Positions 1-15,100 of a DNA stretch of 64,000 nucleotides are shown here, one piece after another (the first letter of the stretch is position 1; each line of letters opens with the position of its first letter). Below the pieces are notes generated by a model. The model was not told where the DNA came from. It ran no database searches and saw only the letters and a program-made list of their open reading frames with translations. The stretch covers positions 1,178,001 through 1,242,000 of the forward strand of contig NZ_OU957226.1 of NCBI RefSeq assembly GCF_918731615.1, read 5' to 3'. The stretch comes from Flavobacterium sp. CECT 9288. GTDB lineage: Bacteria; Bacteroidota; Bacteroidia; Flavobacteriales; Flavobacteriaceae. The position numbers and the translations under genes are program-made.

Positions 1-186
1 GTATCCATCAAAATAATTAGTTTGGTTGTTATAGTTTTTAGTTTCAAAAACTGAAACACCCCAACGGTTAAAGATTTCGATGCTATTTTCTGGATAACAA
101 GTGGTATTGTCAATGTTTTCAATTACTAATTTATCGTTAACACCGTCATTATTTACAGATATAGCATTAAATACTTTTACTGTTCC
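1..186 (-). other. CHU_C / T9SS type B sorting domain (partial)
   Basis: The last 62 codons in the window read [18 protein letters not shown], then a run through CYPENS and [12 protein letters not shown]. The pairing of an N-NDG-ND segment with the IFNRWG core is the recognised signature of the gliding-motility-associated C-terminal domain (type B). It is cut off at position 1, so the distal part of the signal and the stop codon are not visible. Type B cargo genes often lie next to a porP/sprF-like gene, which would be to the left of this window. Confidence 0.88.
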
Positions 187-3100
187 ACATTCTAATACTA
201 AACAATCATCATTGACTGTAATCGTTATTCTATAGGTTTGAGGACATGTTGTGTCAACTACTTTGTATTCAAATACTTTATCTCCTAAGCTTAGACCAAA
301 AGGATTAAATTGATCTCCTTGTAAAGCACCAGTGTTATTAATATCAGTCCAAGATCCATTTGTAGATGTTCCTGTTGGTAATAAACTTCTCAAATTGATT
401 AGAGCAGAATCACCATTACACGCAGAACTATCTATTGTTTTCAAACCATTTACATTAGTTACATTCACATTTTGTGTGAACCTAGATGTATTTCCGCATG
501 TATCTGTTACCAACCATTCTCTAACAATTGTGTATGAATTTGAATTGTTGTTATTAATTGTTTCAGTATAGTTATTTGATGCTATACTTGAACATGCATC
601 TGTAAAGACTAATTCAGGTTTCACTGGGATTGCATCGCAATTAACATTTACATTTTGTTGGAAAGCGGTAGCAGTAATAGGTCCTTGATTATCTTGAACA
701 TTTATTATTTGCGAGGCTGTTGTAGTATTACCGGCAGCGTCTCTAGCAGTCCAAGTTCTTGTTACTGTATAAGATCCTGCACAATTTCCTGCTATTGTGA
801 TATCTACAAAACTTAAGCTTGCAGCTCCACAATTATCAGTTGCTGTTGCTTGTGCAAAATTAAGTATTGTACCACATGAAACAGTTGTCATTGCTGGTAA
901 CGCTGCAATTGTAGGTCTAACTAAGTCACTAATTACAATTGTAATTCTTGCCGTTTGACAATTTAAAGGATTTAGTTTTTCGCATACTTGGTAAATCAAT
1001 TCGTATTGTCCTGTAGGTATGTTATTTGATATACTAAGATTTCCTAAATTATCTAACAGAATGTTTGAATTTTGGCCAGTAAGTATCGTTACGTTGATAT
1101 TATCTGCAGATAATGGACTGTTGTTGAAAGTGTCATTTGTCAATACATTTCCAATTATACCTGTAGTACTGCAGCTTAAACTTGAGTAAACATCATCAGT
1201 TAATACCATAGTTGCACTTACCACAGTCACAGTAACAGTTCCAATAGAACAATTACTTGGATTAATAGTTTCACATATAGTATATTGAACTGTATATACT
1301 CCAGCTGGTGTGTTAGGAGCTACTCTGACTTTACCATCAGCGCTTACTGTTATTGGTCCGTTAGGGACAAAAGTTATAACAACATCTGAATGTGATAATA
1401 ATACTCCATTTAAGGTATCATTATCTAAAACGTTGATTCCTGTGTCACCACCAGTTATTCCATTAACCAAGCCTACATTGTCATTTACAGCTACTATCAC
1501 CGCATTGTTAGTGTCGATAATAGTACCCGTAGCACTTACGGTTCCAACAGCAATGTTGAACGTTTCATCAACTTCATCAATAGCATCTACCGTTGTAGGT
1601 ACCGAAACAGTTCCCGTAGTTGCTCCCGCAGGAACAAGTACATCAACATTTGTAGTCGTGTAATCTGCACTTCCAGCCGTACCATTAGTCAATACAAAAG
1701 TATAGGTAATAGCTTGATCAGAAGGGTTGCTTAATGTAAAGTTGAATACCACATCAGTTCCTTCAGTAGCCGAAGCCGGAGTGATGGTAGCCACAGTAGG
1801 GGCATTGTTAGTGTCGATAATAGTACCCGTAGCACTTACGGTTCCAACAGCAATGTTGAACGTTTCATCAACTTCATCAATAGCATCTACCGTTGTAGGT
1901 ACCGAAACAGTTCCCGTAGTTGCTCCCGCAGGAACAAGTACATCAACATTTGTAGTCGTGTAATCCGCACTTCCAGCCGTACCATTAGTCAATACAAAAG
2001 TATAGGTAATAGCTTGATCAGAAGGGTTGCTTAATGTAAAGTTGAATACCACATCAGTTCCTTCAGTAGCCGAAGCCGGAGTGATCGTTGCCACAGTAGG
2101 GGCATTGTTAGTGTCGATAATCGTACCCGTAGCACTTACGGTTCCAACAGCAATGTTGAACGTTTCATCAACTTCATCAATAGCATCTACCGTTGTAGGT
2201 ACCGAAACAGTTCCAGTAGTTGCACCCGCAGGAACAAGTACATCAACATTTGTAGTCGTGTAATCTGCACTTCCAGCCGTACCATTAGTCAATACAAAAG
2301 TATAGGTAATAGCTTGATCAGAAGAGTTGCTTAATGTAAAGTTGAATACCACATCAGTTCCTTCAGTAGCCGAAGCAGGAGTGATGGTAGCCACAGTAGG
2401 GGCATTGTTAGTGTCGATAATCGTACCCGTAGCTGAAGCAGCTCCAGAGGCAATACTAAAGTTTTCAGTTACTTCGTCAATTGTATCCGTAGTTGTTGGT
2501 ACCGAAACAGTTCCCGTAGTTGCCCCCGCAGGAACAAGTACATCAACGTTTGTAGTGGTGTAATCTGCACTTCCAGCCGTACCATTAGTCAATACAAAAG
2601 TATAAGTAATAGCTTGATCAGAAGGGTTGCTTAATGTAAAGTTGAATACCACATCAGTTCCTTCAGTAGCCGAAGCCGGAGTGATGGTAGCCACCGTAGG
2701 GGCATTGTTAGTGTCGATAATAGTACCCGTAGCCGAAGCAGCTCCAGAGGCAATGCTAAAGTTTTCAGTTACTTCATCAATAGCATCTACCGTTGTAGGT
2801 ACCGAAACAGTTCCCGTAGTTGCCCCCGCAGGAACAAGTACATCAACGTTTGTAGTGGTGTAATCTGCACTTCCAGCCGTACCATTAGTCAATACAAAAG
2901 TATAAGTAATAGCTTGGTCAGAAGGGTTGCTTAATGTAAAGTTGAATACCACATCAGTTCCTTCAGTAGCCGAAGCCGGAGTGATGGTAGCCACAGTAGG
3001 GGCATTGTTAGTGTCGATAATCGTACCCGTAGCACTTACGGTTCCAACAGCAATGTTGAACGTTTCATCAACTTCATCAATAGCATCTACCGTTGTAGGT

Positions 3101-6100
3101 ACCGAAACAGTTCCCGTAGTTGCTCCCGCAGGAACAAGTACATCAACATTTGTAGTGGTGTAATCTGCACTTCCAGCCGTACCATTAGTCAATACAAAAG
3201 TATAGGTAATAGCTTGATCAGAAGGGTTGCTAAGTGTAAAGTTGAATACCACATCAGTTCCTTCAGTAGCCGAAGCCGGAGTGATCGTTGCCACAGTAGG
3301 GGCATTGTTAGTGTCGATAATAGTACCCGTAGCACTTACGGTTCCAACAGCAATGTTGAACGTTTCATCAACTTCATCAATAGCATCTACCGTTGTAGGT
3401 ACCGAAACAGTTCCCGTAGTTGCACCCGCAGGAACAAGTACATCAACATTTGTAGTCGTGTAATCTGCACTTCCAGCAGTTCCATTAGTCAATACAAAAG
3501 TATAAGTTGTATCTACCGCCGATGGGTTACTTAAGGTAAAAGTAAATACAGCAGCACTTCCTTCAGTAGCCGAAGCCGGAGTGATCGTTGCCACCGTAGG
3601 GGCATTGTTAGTGTCGATAATCGTACCCGTAGCTGAAGCAGCTCCAGAGGCAATACTAAAGTTTTCATTTACTTCGTCAATTGTATCCGTAGTCGTTGGT
3701 ACCGAAACAGTTCCAGTAGTTGCTCCCGCAGGAACAAGTACATCAACATTTGTAGTCGTGTAATCCGCACTTCCAGCAGTACCATTAGTCAATACAAAAG
3801 TATAGGTAATAGCTTGATCAGAAGGGTTGCTAAGTGTAAAGTTGAATACCACATCAGTTCCTTCAGTAGCCGAAGCCGGAGTGATCGTTGCCACCGTAGG
3901 GGCATTGTTAGTGTCGATAATAGTACCCGTAGCACTTACGGTTCCAACAGCAATGTTGAACGTTTCATCAACTTCATCAATAGCATCTACCGTTGTAGGT
4001 ACCGAAACGGTTCCCGTAGTTGCACCCGCAGGAACAAGTACATCAACATTTGTAGTCGTGTAATCTGCACTTCCAGCCGTACCATTAGTCAATACAAAAG
4101 TATAGGTAATAGCTTGATCAGAAGGGTTGCTTAATGTAAAGTTGAATACCACATCAGTTCCTTCAGTAGCCGAAGCCGGAGTGATGGTAGCCACCGTAGG
4201 GGCATTGTTAGTGTCGATAATAGTACCCGTAGCCGAAGCAGCTCCAGAGGCAATGCTAAAGTTTTCAGTTACTTCATCAATAGCATCTACCGTTGTAGGT
4301 ACCGAAACAGTTCCCGTAGTTGCCCCCGCAGGAACAAGTACATCAACGTTTGTAGTGGTGTAATCTGCACTTCCAGCCGTACCATTAGTCAATACAAAAG
4401 TATAAGTAATAGCTTGGTCAGAAGGGTTGCTTAATGTAAAGTTGAATACCACATCAGTTCCTTCAGTAGCCGAAGCCGGAGTGATGGTAGCCACAGTAGG
4501 GGCATTGTTAGTGTCGATAATCGTACCCGTAGCTGAAGCAGCTCCAGAGGCAATGCTAAAGTTTTCAGTTACTTCATCAATAGCATCTACCGTTGTAGGT
4601 ACCGAAACAGTTCCCGTAGTTGCTCCCGCAGGAACAAGTACATCAACATTTGTAGTCGTGTAATCTGCACTTCCAGCCGTACCATTAGTCAATACAAAAG
4701 TATAAGTTGTATCTACCGCCGATGGGTTACTTAAGGTAAAAGTAAATACAGCAGCACTTCCTTCAGTAGCCGAAGCCGGAGTGATGGTAGCCACCGTAGG
4801 GGCATTGTTAGTGTCGATAATAGTACCCGTAGCCGAAGCAGCTCCAGAGGCAATGCTAAAGTTTTCAGTTACTTCATCAATAGCATCTACCGTTGTAGGT
4901 ACCGAAACAGTTCCCGTAGTTGCCCCCGCAGGAACAAGTACATCAACGTTTGTAGTGGTGTAATCTGCACTTCCAGCCGTACCATTAGTCAATACAAAAG
5001 TATAAGTAATAGCTTGGTCAGAAGGGTTGCTTAATGTAAAGTTGAATACAGCAGCACTTCCTTCAGTAGCCGAAGCCGGAGTGATGGTAGCCACAGTAGG
5101 CGCATTGTTAGTGTCGATAATAGTACCCGTAGCACTTACGGTTCCAACAGCAATGTTGAACGTTTCATCAACTTCATCAATAGCATCTACCGTTGTAGGT
5201 ACCGAAACAGTTCCCGTAGTTGCACCCGCAGGAACAAGTACATCAACATTTGTAGTCGTGTAATCTGCACTTCCAGCAGTTCCATTAGTCAATACAAAAG
5301 TATAAGTTGTATCTACCGCCGATGGGTTACTTAAGGTAAAAGTAAATACAGCAGCACTTCCTTCAGTAGCCGAAGCCGGAGTTATGGTAGCCACCGTAGG
5401 GGCATTGTTAGTGTCGATAATAGTACCCGTAGCTGAAGCAGCTCCAGAGGCAATGTTGAACGTTTCATCAACTTCATCAATAGCATCTACCGTTGTAGGT
5501 ACCGAAACAGTTCCCGTAGTTGCTCCCGCAGGAACAAGTACATCAACATTTGTAGTGGTGTAATCCGCACTTCCAGCCGTACCATTAGTCAATACAAAAG
5601 TATAGGTAATAGCTTGATCAGAAGGGTTGCTAAGTGTAAAGTTGAATACCACATCAGTTCCTTCAGTAGCCGAAGCCGGAGTGATCGTTGCCACCGTAGG
5701 GGCATTGTTAGTGTCGATAATCGTACCCGTAGCTGAAGCAGCTCCAGAGGCAATACTAAAGTTTTCATTTACTTCGTCAATTGTATCCGTAGTCGTTGGT
5801 ACCGAAACAGTTCCAGTAGTTGCTCCCGCAGGAACAAGTACATCAACATTTGTAGTCGTGTAATCCGCACTTCCAGCAGTACCATCAGTCAATACAAAAG
5901 TATAGGTAATAGCTTGATCAGAAGGGTTGCTAAGTGTAAAGTTGAATACCACATCAGTTCCTTCAGTAGCCGAAGCCGGAGTTATGGTAGCCACCGTAGG
6001 GGCATTGTTAGTGTCGATAATAGTACCCGTAGCTGAAGCAGCTCCAGAGGCAATACTAAAGTTTTCAGTTACTTCGTCAATAGCATCTACCGTTGTAGGT

Positions 6101-9100
6101 ACCGAAACAGTTCCCGTAGTTGCTCCCGCAGGAACAAGTACATCAACATTTGTAGTCGTGTAATCTGCACTTCCAGCCGTACCATTAGTCAATACAAAAG
6201 TATAGGTAATAGCTTGATCAGAAGGGTTGCTAAGTGTAAAGTTGAATACCACATCAGTTCCTTCAGTAGCCGAAGCCGGAGTGATCGTTGCCACCGTAGG
6301 GGCATTGTTAGTGTCGATAATCGTACCCGTAGCTGAAGCAGCTCCAGAGGCAATACTAAAGTTTTCATTTACTTCGTCAATTGTATCCGTAGTCGTTGGT
6401 ACCGAAACAGTTCCAGTAGTTGCTCCCGCAGGAACAAGTACATCAACATTTGTAGTCGTGTAATCCGCACTTCCAGCAGTACCATTAGTCAATACAAAAG
6501 TATAGGTAATAGCTTGATCAGAAGGGTTGCTAAGTGTAAAGTTGAATACCACATCAGTTCCTTCAGTAGCCGAAGCCGGAGTGATCGTTGCCACCGTAGG
6601 GGCATTGTTAGTGTCGATAATAGTACCCGTAGCACTTACGGTTCCAACAGCAATGTTGAACGTTTCATCAACTTCATCAATAGCATCTACCGTTGTAGGT
6701 ACCGAAACGGTTCCCGTAGTTGCACCCGCAGGAACAAGTACATCAACATTTGTAGTGGTGTAATCCGCACTTCCAGCAGTACCATTAGTCAATACAAAAG
6801 TATAAGTTGTATCTACAGCAGAAGGGTTACTTAAGGTAAAAGTAAATACAGCAGCACTTCCTTCAGTAGCCGAAGCCGGAGTTATGGTAGCCACCGTAGG
6901 GGCATTGTTAGTGTCGATAATAGTACCCGTAGCCGAAGCAGCTCCAGAGGCAATGCTAAAGTTTTCAGTTACTTCATCAATAGCATCTACCGTTGTAGGT
7001 ACCGAAACAGTTCCCGTAGTTGCACCCGCAGGAACAAGTACATCAACGTTAGTCGTGGTGTAATCTGCACTTCCAGCCGTACCATTAGTCAATACAAAAG
7101 TATAAGTAATAGCTTGATCAGAAGGGTTGCTTAATGTAAAGTTGAATACCACATCAGTTCCTTCAGTAGCCGAAGCCGGAGTGATGGTAGCCACCGTAGG
7201 GGTATTGTTATTGTCGATAATCGTACCCGTAGCCGAAGCAGCTCCAGAGGCAATACTAAAGTTTTCAGTTACTTCATCAATAGCATCTACCGTTGTAGGT
7301 ACCGAAACAGTTCCCGTAGTTGCCCCCGCAGGAACAAGTACATCAACGTTTGTAGTGGTGTAATCTGCACTTCCAGCCGTACCATTAGTCAATACAAAAG
7401 TATAAGTAATAGCTTGGTCAGAAGGGTTGCTTAATGTAAAGTTGAATACCACATCAGTTCCTTCAGTAGCCGAAGCCGGAGTGATGGTAGCCACAGTAGG
7501 GGCATTGTTAGTGTCGATAATCGTACCCGTAGCTGAAGCAGCTCCAGAGGCAATACTAAAGTTTTCATTTACTTCGTCAATTGTATCCGTAGTCGTTGGT
7601 ACCGAAACAGTTCCAGTAGTTGCTCCCGCAGGAACAAGTACATCAACATTTGTAGTGGTGTAATCCGCACTTCCAGCAGTACCATTAGTCAATACAAAAG
7701 TATAAGTTGTATCTACAGCAGAAGGGTTACTTAAGGTAAAAGTAAATACAGCAGCACTTCCTTCAGTAGCCGAAGCCGGAGTTATGGTAGCCACCGTAGG
7801 GGCATTGTTAGTGTCGATAATAGTACCCGTAGCACTTACGGTTCCAACAGCAATGTTGAACGTTTCATCAACTTCATCAATAGCATCTACCGTTGTAGGT
7901 ACCGAAACAGTTCCCGTAGTTGCTCCCGCAGGAACAAGTACATCAACATTTGTAGTCGTGTAATCCGCACTTCCAGCCGTACCATTAGTCAATACAAAAG
8001 TATAGGTAATAGCTTGATCAGAAGGGTTGCTTAATGTAAAGTTGAATACCACATCAGTTCCTTCAGTAGCCGAAGCCGGAGTGATCGTTGCCACAGTAGG
8101 GGCATTGTTAGTGTCGATAATCGTACCCGTAGCACTTACGGTTCCAACAGCAATGTTGAACGTTTCATCAACTTCATCAATAGCATCTACCGTTGTAGGT
8201 ACCGAAACAGTTCCCGTAGTTGCTCCCGCAGGAACAAGTACATCAACATTTGTAGTCGTGTAATCTGCACTTCCAGCCGTACCATTAGTCAATACAAAAG
8301 TATAGGTAATAGCTTGATCAGAAGAGTTGCTTAATGTAAAGTTGAATACCACATCAGTTCCTTCAGTAGCCGAAGCAGGAGTGATGGTAGCCACAGTAGG
8401 GGCATTGTTAGTGTCGATAATGGTACCCGTAGCACTTACGGTTCCAACAGCAATGTTGAACGTTTCATCAACTTCATCAATAGCATCTACCGTTGTAGGT
8501 ACCGAAACAGTTCCCGTAGTTGCTCCCGCAGGAACAAGTACATCAACATTTGTAGTCGTGTAATCTGCACTTCCAGCCGTACCATTAGTCAATACAAAAG
8601 TATAGGTAATAGCTTGATCAGAAGAGTTGCTTAATGTAAAGTTGAATACCACATCAGTTCCTTCAGTAGCCGAAGCAGGAGTGATGGTAGCCACAGTAGG
8701 GGCATTGTTAGTGTCGATAATGGTACCCGTAGCACTTACGGTTCCAACAGCAATGTTGAACGTTTCATCAACTTCATCAATAGCATCTACCGTTGTAGGT
8801 ACCGAAACAGTTCCCGTAGTTGCACCCGCAGGAACAAGTACATCAACGTTTGTAGTCGTGTAATCTGCACTTCCAGCCGTACCATTAGTCAATACAAAAG
8901 TATAGGTAATAGCTTGATCAGAAGGGTTGCTAAGTGTAAAGTTGAATACCACATCAGTTCCTTCAGTAGCCGAAGCCGGAGTGATCGTTGCCACAGTAGG
9001 GGCATTGTTAGTGTCGATAATAGTACCCGTAGCACTTACGGTTCCAACAGCAATGTTGAACGTTTCATCAACTTCATCAATCGCATCTGCAGTTGTAGGT

Positions 9101-12100
9101 ACCGAAACAGTTCCAGTAGTTGCACCCGCAGGAACAAGTACATCAACATTTGTAGTCGTGTAATCTGCACTTCCAGCCGTACCATTAGTCAATACAAAAG
9201 TATAGGTAATAGCTTGATCAGAAGGGTTGCTTAATGTAAAGTTGAATACCACATCAGTTCCTTCAGTAGCCGAAGCCGGAGTGATGGTAGCCACCGTAGG
9301 GGTATTGTTATTGTCGATAATGGTACCCGTAGCCGAAGCAGCTCCAGAGGCAATGCTAAAGTTTTCAGTTACTTCATCAATAGCATCCGCAGTTGTAGGT
9401 ACCGAAACAGTTCCCGTAGTTGCCCCCGCAGGAACAAGTACATCAACGTTTGTAGTGGTGTAATCTGCACTTCCAGCCGTACCATTAGTCAATACAAAAG
9501 TATAGGTAATAGCTTGATCAGAAGGGTTGCTAAGTGTAAAGTTGAATACCACATCAGTTCCTTCAGTAGCCGAAGCCGGAGTGATCGTTGCCACCGTAGG
9601 GGCATTGTTAGTGTCGATAATCGTACCCGTAGCTGAAGCAGCTCCAGAGGCAATACTAAAGTTTTCATTTACTTCGTCAATTGTATCCGTAGTCGTTGGT
9701 ACCGAAACAGTTCCAGTAGTTGCTCCCGCAGGAACAAGTACATCAACATTTGTAGTCGTGTAATCCGCACTTCCAGCAGTACCATTAGTCAATACAAAAG
9801 TATAGGTAATAGCTTGATCAGAAGGGTTGCTTAATGTAAAGTTGAATACCACATCAGTTCCTTCAGTAGCCGAAGCCGGAGTGATGGTAGCCACCGTAGG
9901 GGTATTGTTATTGTCGATAATCGTACCCGTAGCCGAAGCAGCTCCAGAGGCAATACTAAAGTTTTCAGTTACTTCATCAATAGCATCTACCGTTGTAGGT
10001 ACCGAAACAGTTCCCGTAGTTGCCCCCGCAGGAACAAGTACATCAACGTTTGTAGTGGTGTAATCTGCACTTCCAGCCGTACCATTAGTCAATACAAAAG
10101 TATAAGTAATAGCTTGGTCAGAAGGGTTGCTTAATGTAAAGTTGAATACCACATCAGTTCCTTCAGTAGCCGAAGCCGGAGTGATGGTAGCCACAGTAGG
10201 GGCATTGTTAGTGTCGATAATCGTACCCGTAGCTGAAGCAGCTCCAGAGGCAATACTAAAGTTTTCATTTACTTCGTCAATTGTATCCGTAGTCGTTGGT
10301 ACCGAAACAGTTCCAGTAGTTGCTCCCGCAGGAACAAGTACATCAACATTTGTAGTGGTGTAATCCGCACTTCCAGCAGTACCATTAGTCAATACAAAAG
10401 TATAAGTTGTATCTACAGCAGAAGGGTTACTTAAGGTAAAAGTAAATACAGCAGCACTTCCTTCAGTAGCCGAAGCCGGAGTTATGGTAGCCACCGTAGG
10501 GGCATTGTTAGTGTCGATAATAGTACCCGTAGCACTTACGGTTCCAACAGCAATGTTGAACGTTTCATCAACTTCATCAATAGCATCTACCGTTGTAGGT
10601 ACCGAAACAGTTCCCGTAGTTGCTCCCGCAGGAACAAGTACATCAACATTTGTAGTCGTGTAATCCGCACTTCCAGCCGTACCATTAGTCAATACAAAAG
10701 TATAGGTAATAGCTTGATCAGAAGGGTTGCTTAATGTAAAGTTGAATACCACATCAGTTCCTTCAGTAGCCGAAGCCGGAGTGATCGTTGCCACAGTAGG
10801 GGCATTGTTAGTGTCGATAATCGTACCCGTAGCACTTACGGTTCCAACAGCAATGTTGAACGTTTCATCAACTTCATCAATAGCATCTACCGTTGTAGGT
10901 ACCGAAACAGTTCCCGTAGTTGCTCCCGCAGGAACAAGTACATCAACATTTGTAGTCGTGTAATCTGCACTTCCAGCCGTACCATTAGTCAATACAAAAG
11001 TATAGGTAATAGCTTGATCAGAAGAGTTGCTTAATGTAAAGTTGAATACCACATCAGTTCCTTCAGTAGCCGAAGCAGGAGTGATGGTAGCCACAGTAGG
11101 GGCATTGTTAGTGTCGATAATGGTACCCGTAGCACTTACGGTTCCAACAGCAATGTTGAACGTTTCATCAACTTCATCAATAGCATCTACCGTTGTAGGT
11201 ACCGAAACAGTTCCCGTAGTTGCTCCCGCAGGAACAAGTACATCAACATTTGTAGTCGTGTAATCTGCACTTCCAGCCGTACCATTAGTCAATACAAAAG
11301 TATAGGTAATAGCTTGATCAGAAGAGTTGCTTAATGTAAAGTTGAATACCACATCAGTTCCTTCAGTAGCCGAAGCAGGAGTGATGGTAGCCACAGTAGG
11401 GGCATTGTTAGTGTCGATAATGGTACCCGTAGCACTTACGGTTCCAACAGCAATGTTGAACGTTTCATCAACTTCATCAATAGCATCTACCGTTGTAGGT
11501 ACCGAAACAGTTCCCGTAGTTGCACCCGCAGGAACAAGTACATCAACGTTTGTAGTCGTGTAATCTGCACTTCCAGCCGTACCATTAGTCAATACAAAAG
11601 TATAGGTAATAGCTTGATCAGAAGGGTTGCTAAGTGTAAAGTTGAATACCACATCAGTTCCTTCAGTAGCCGAAGCCGGAGTGATCGTTGCCACAGTAGG
11701 GGCATTGTTAGTGTCGATAATAGTACCCGTAGCACTTACGGTTCCAACAGCAATGTTGAACGTTTCATCAACTTCATCAATCGCATCTGCAGTTGTAGGT
11801 ACCGAAACAGTTCCAGTAGTTGCACCCGCAGGAACAAGTACATCAACATTTGTAGTCGTGTAATCTGCACTTCCAGCCGTACCATTAGTCAATACAAAAG
11901 TATAGGTAATAGCTTGATCAGAAGGGTTGCTTAATGTAAAGTTGAATACCACATCAGTTCCTTCAGTAGCCGAAGCCGGAGTGATGGTAGCCACCGTAGG
12001 GGTATTGTTATTGTCGATAATGGTACCCGTAGCCGAAGCAGCTCCAGAGGCAATGCTAAAGTTTTCAGTTACTTCATCAATAGCATCCGCAGTTGTAGGT

Positions 12101-15100
12101 ACCGAAACAGTTCCCGTAGTTGCCCCCGCAGGAACAAGTACATCAACGTTTGTAGTGGTGTAATCTGCACTTCCAGCCGTACCATTAGTCAATACAAAAG
12201 TATAGGTAATAGCTTGATCAGAAGGGTTGCTAAGTGTAAAGTTGAATACCACATCAGTTCCTTCAGTAGCCGAAGCCGGAGTGATCGTTGCCACAGTAGG
12301 GGCATTGTTAGTGTCGATAATAGTACCCGTAGCACTTACGGTTCCAACAGCAATGTTGAACGTTTCATCAACTTCATCAATAGCATCTACCGTTGTAGGT
12401 ACCGAAACAGTTCCCGTAGTTGCACCCGCAGGAACAAGTACATCAACATTTGTAGTCGTGTAATCTGCACTTCCAGCAGTTCCATTAGTCAATACAAAAG
12501 TATAAGTTGTATCTACCGCCGATGGGTTACTTAAGGTAAAAGTAAATACAGCAGCACTTCCTTCAGTAGCCGAAGCCGGAGTGATCGTTGCCACCGTAGG
12601 GGCATTGTTAGTGTCGATAATCGTACCCGTAGCTGAAGCAGCTCCAGAGGCAATACTAAAGTTTTCATTTACTTCGTCAATTGTATCCGTAGTCGTTGGT
12701 ACCGAAACAGTTCCAGTAGTTGCTCCCGCAGGAACAAGTACATCAACATTTGTAGTCGTGTAATCCGCACTTCCAGCAGTACCATTAGTCAATACAAAAG
12801 TATAGGTAATAGCTTGATCAGAAGGGTTGCTAAGTGTAAAGTTGAATACCACATCAGTTCCTTCAGTAGCCGAAGCCGGAGTGATCGTTGCCACCGTAGG
12901 GGCATTGTTAGTGTCGATAATAGTACCCGTAGCACTTACGGTTCCAACAGCAATGTTGAACGTTTCATCAACTTCATCAATAGCATCTACCGTTGTAGGT
13001 ACCGAAACGGTTCCCGTAGTTGCACCCGCAGGAACAAGTACATCAACATTTGTAGTCGTGTAATCTGCACTTCCAGCCGTACCATTAGTCAATACAAAAG
13101 TATAGGTAATAGCTTGATCAGAAGGGTTGCTTAATGTAAAGTTGAATACCACATCAGTTCCTTCAGTAGCCGAAGCCGGAGTGATGGTAGCCACAGTAGG
13201 GGCATTGTTAGTGTCGATAATCGTACCCGTAGCTGAAGCAGCTCCAGAGGCAATGTTGAACGTTTCATCAACTTCATCAATAGCATCTACCGTTGTAGGT
13301 ACCGAAACAGTTCCCGTAGTTGCTCCCGCAGGAACAAGTACATCAACATTTGTAGTGGTGTAATCCGCACTTCCAGCCGTACCATTAGTCAATACAAAAG
13401 TATAGGTAATAGCTTGATCAGAAGGGTTGCTAAGTGTAAAGTTGAATACCACATCAGTTCCTTCAGTAGCCGAAGCCGGAGTGATCGTTGCCACCGTAGG
13501 GGCATTGTTAGTGTCGATAATCGTACCCGTAGCTGAAGCAGCTCCAGAGGCAATACTAAAGTTTTCATTTACTTCGTCAATTGTATCCGTAGTCGTTGGT
13601 ACCGAAACAGTTCCAGTAGTTGCTCCCGCAGGAACAAGTACATCAACATTTGTAGTCGTGTAATCCGCACTTCCAGCAGTACCATCAGTCAATACAAAAG
13701 TATAGGTAATAGCTTGATCAGAAGGGTTGCTAAGTGTAAAGTTGAATACCACATCAGTTCCTTCAGTAGCCGAAGCCGGAGTTATGGTAGCCACCGTAGG
13801 GGCATTGTTAGTGTCGATAATAGTACCCGTAGCTGAAGCAGCTCCAGAGGCAATACTAAAGTTTTCAGTTACTTCGTCAATAGCATCTACCGTTGTAGGT
13901 ACCGAAACAGTTCCCGTAGTTGCTCCCGCAGGAACAAGTACATCAACATTTGTAGTCGTGTAATCTGCACTTCCAGCCGTACCATTAGTCAATACAAAAG
14001 TATAGGTAATAGCTTGATCAGAAGGGTTGCTAAGTGTAAAGTTGAATACCACATCAGTTCCTTCAGTAGCCGAAGCCGGAGTGATCGTTGCCACCGTAGG
14101 GGCATTGTTAGTGTCGATAATCGTACCCGTAGCTGAAGCAGCTCCAGAGGCAATACTAAAGTTTTCATTTACTTCGTCAATTGTATCCGTAGTCGTTGGT
14201 ACCGAAACAGTTCCAGTAGTTGCTCCCGCAGGAACAAGTACATCAACATTTGTAGTCGTGTAATCCGCACTTCCAGCAGTACCATTAGTCAATACAAAAG
14301 TATAGGTAATAGCTTGATCAGAAGGGTTGCTAAGTGTAAAGTTGAATACCACATCAGTTCCTTCAGTAGCCGAAGCCGGAGTGATCGTTGCCACCGTAGG
14401 GGCATTGTTAGTGTCGATAATAGTACCCGTAGCACTTACGGTTCCAACAGCAATGTTGAACGTTTCATCAACTTCATCAATAGCATCTACCGTTGTAGGT
14501 ACCGAAACGGTTCCCGTAGTTGCACCCGCAGGAACAAGTACATCAACATTTGTAGTGGTGTAATCCGCACTTCCAGCAGTACCATTAGTCAATACAAAAG
14601 TATAAGTTGTATCTACAGCAGAAGGGTTACTTAAGGTAAAAGTAAATACAGCAGCACTTCCTTCAGTAGCCGAAGCCGGAGTTATGGTAGCCACCGTAGG
14701 GGCATTGTTAGTGTCGATAATAGTACCCGTAGCCGAAGCAGCTCCAGAGGCAATGCTAAAGTTTTCAGTTACTTCATCAATAGCATCTACCGTTGTAGGT
14801 ACCGAAACAGTTCCCGTAGTTGCACCCGCAGGAACAAGTACATCAACGTTAGTCGTGGTGTAATCTGCACTTCCAGCCGTACCATTAGTCAATACAAAAG
14901 TATAAGTAATAGCTTGATCAGAAGGGTTGCTTAATGTAAAGTTGAATACCACATCAGTTCCTTCAGTAGCCGAAGCCGGAGTGATGGTAGCCACCGTAGG
15001 GGTATTGTTATTGTCGATAATCGTACCCGTAGCCGAAGCAGCTCCAGAGGCAATACTAAAGTTTTCAGTTACTTCATCAATAGCATCTACCGTTGTAGGT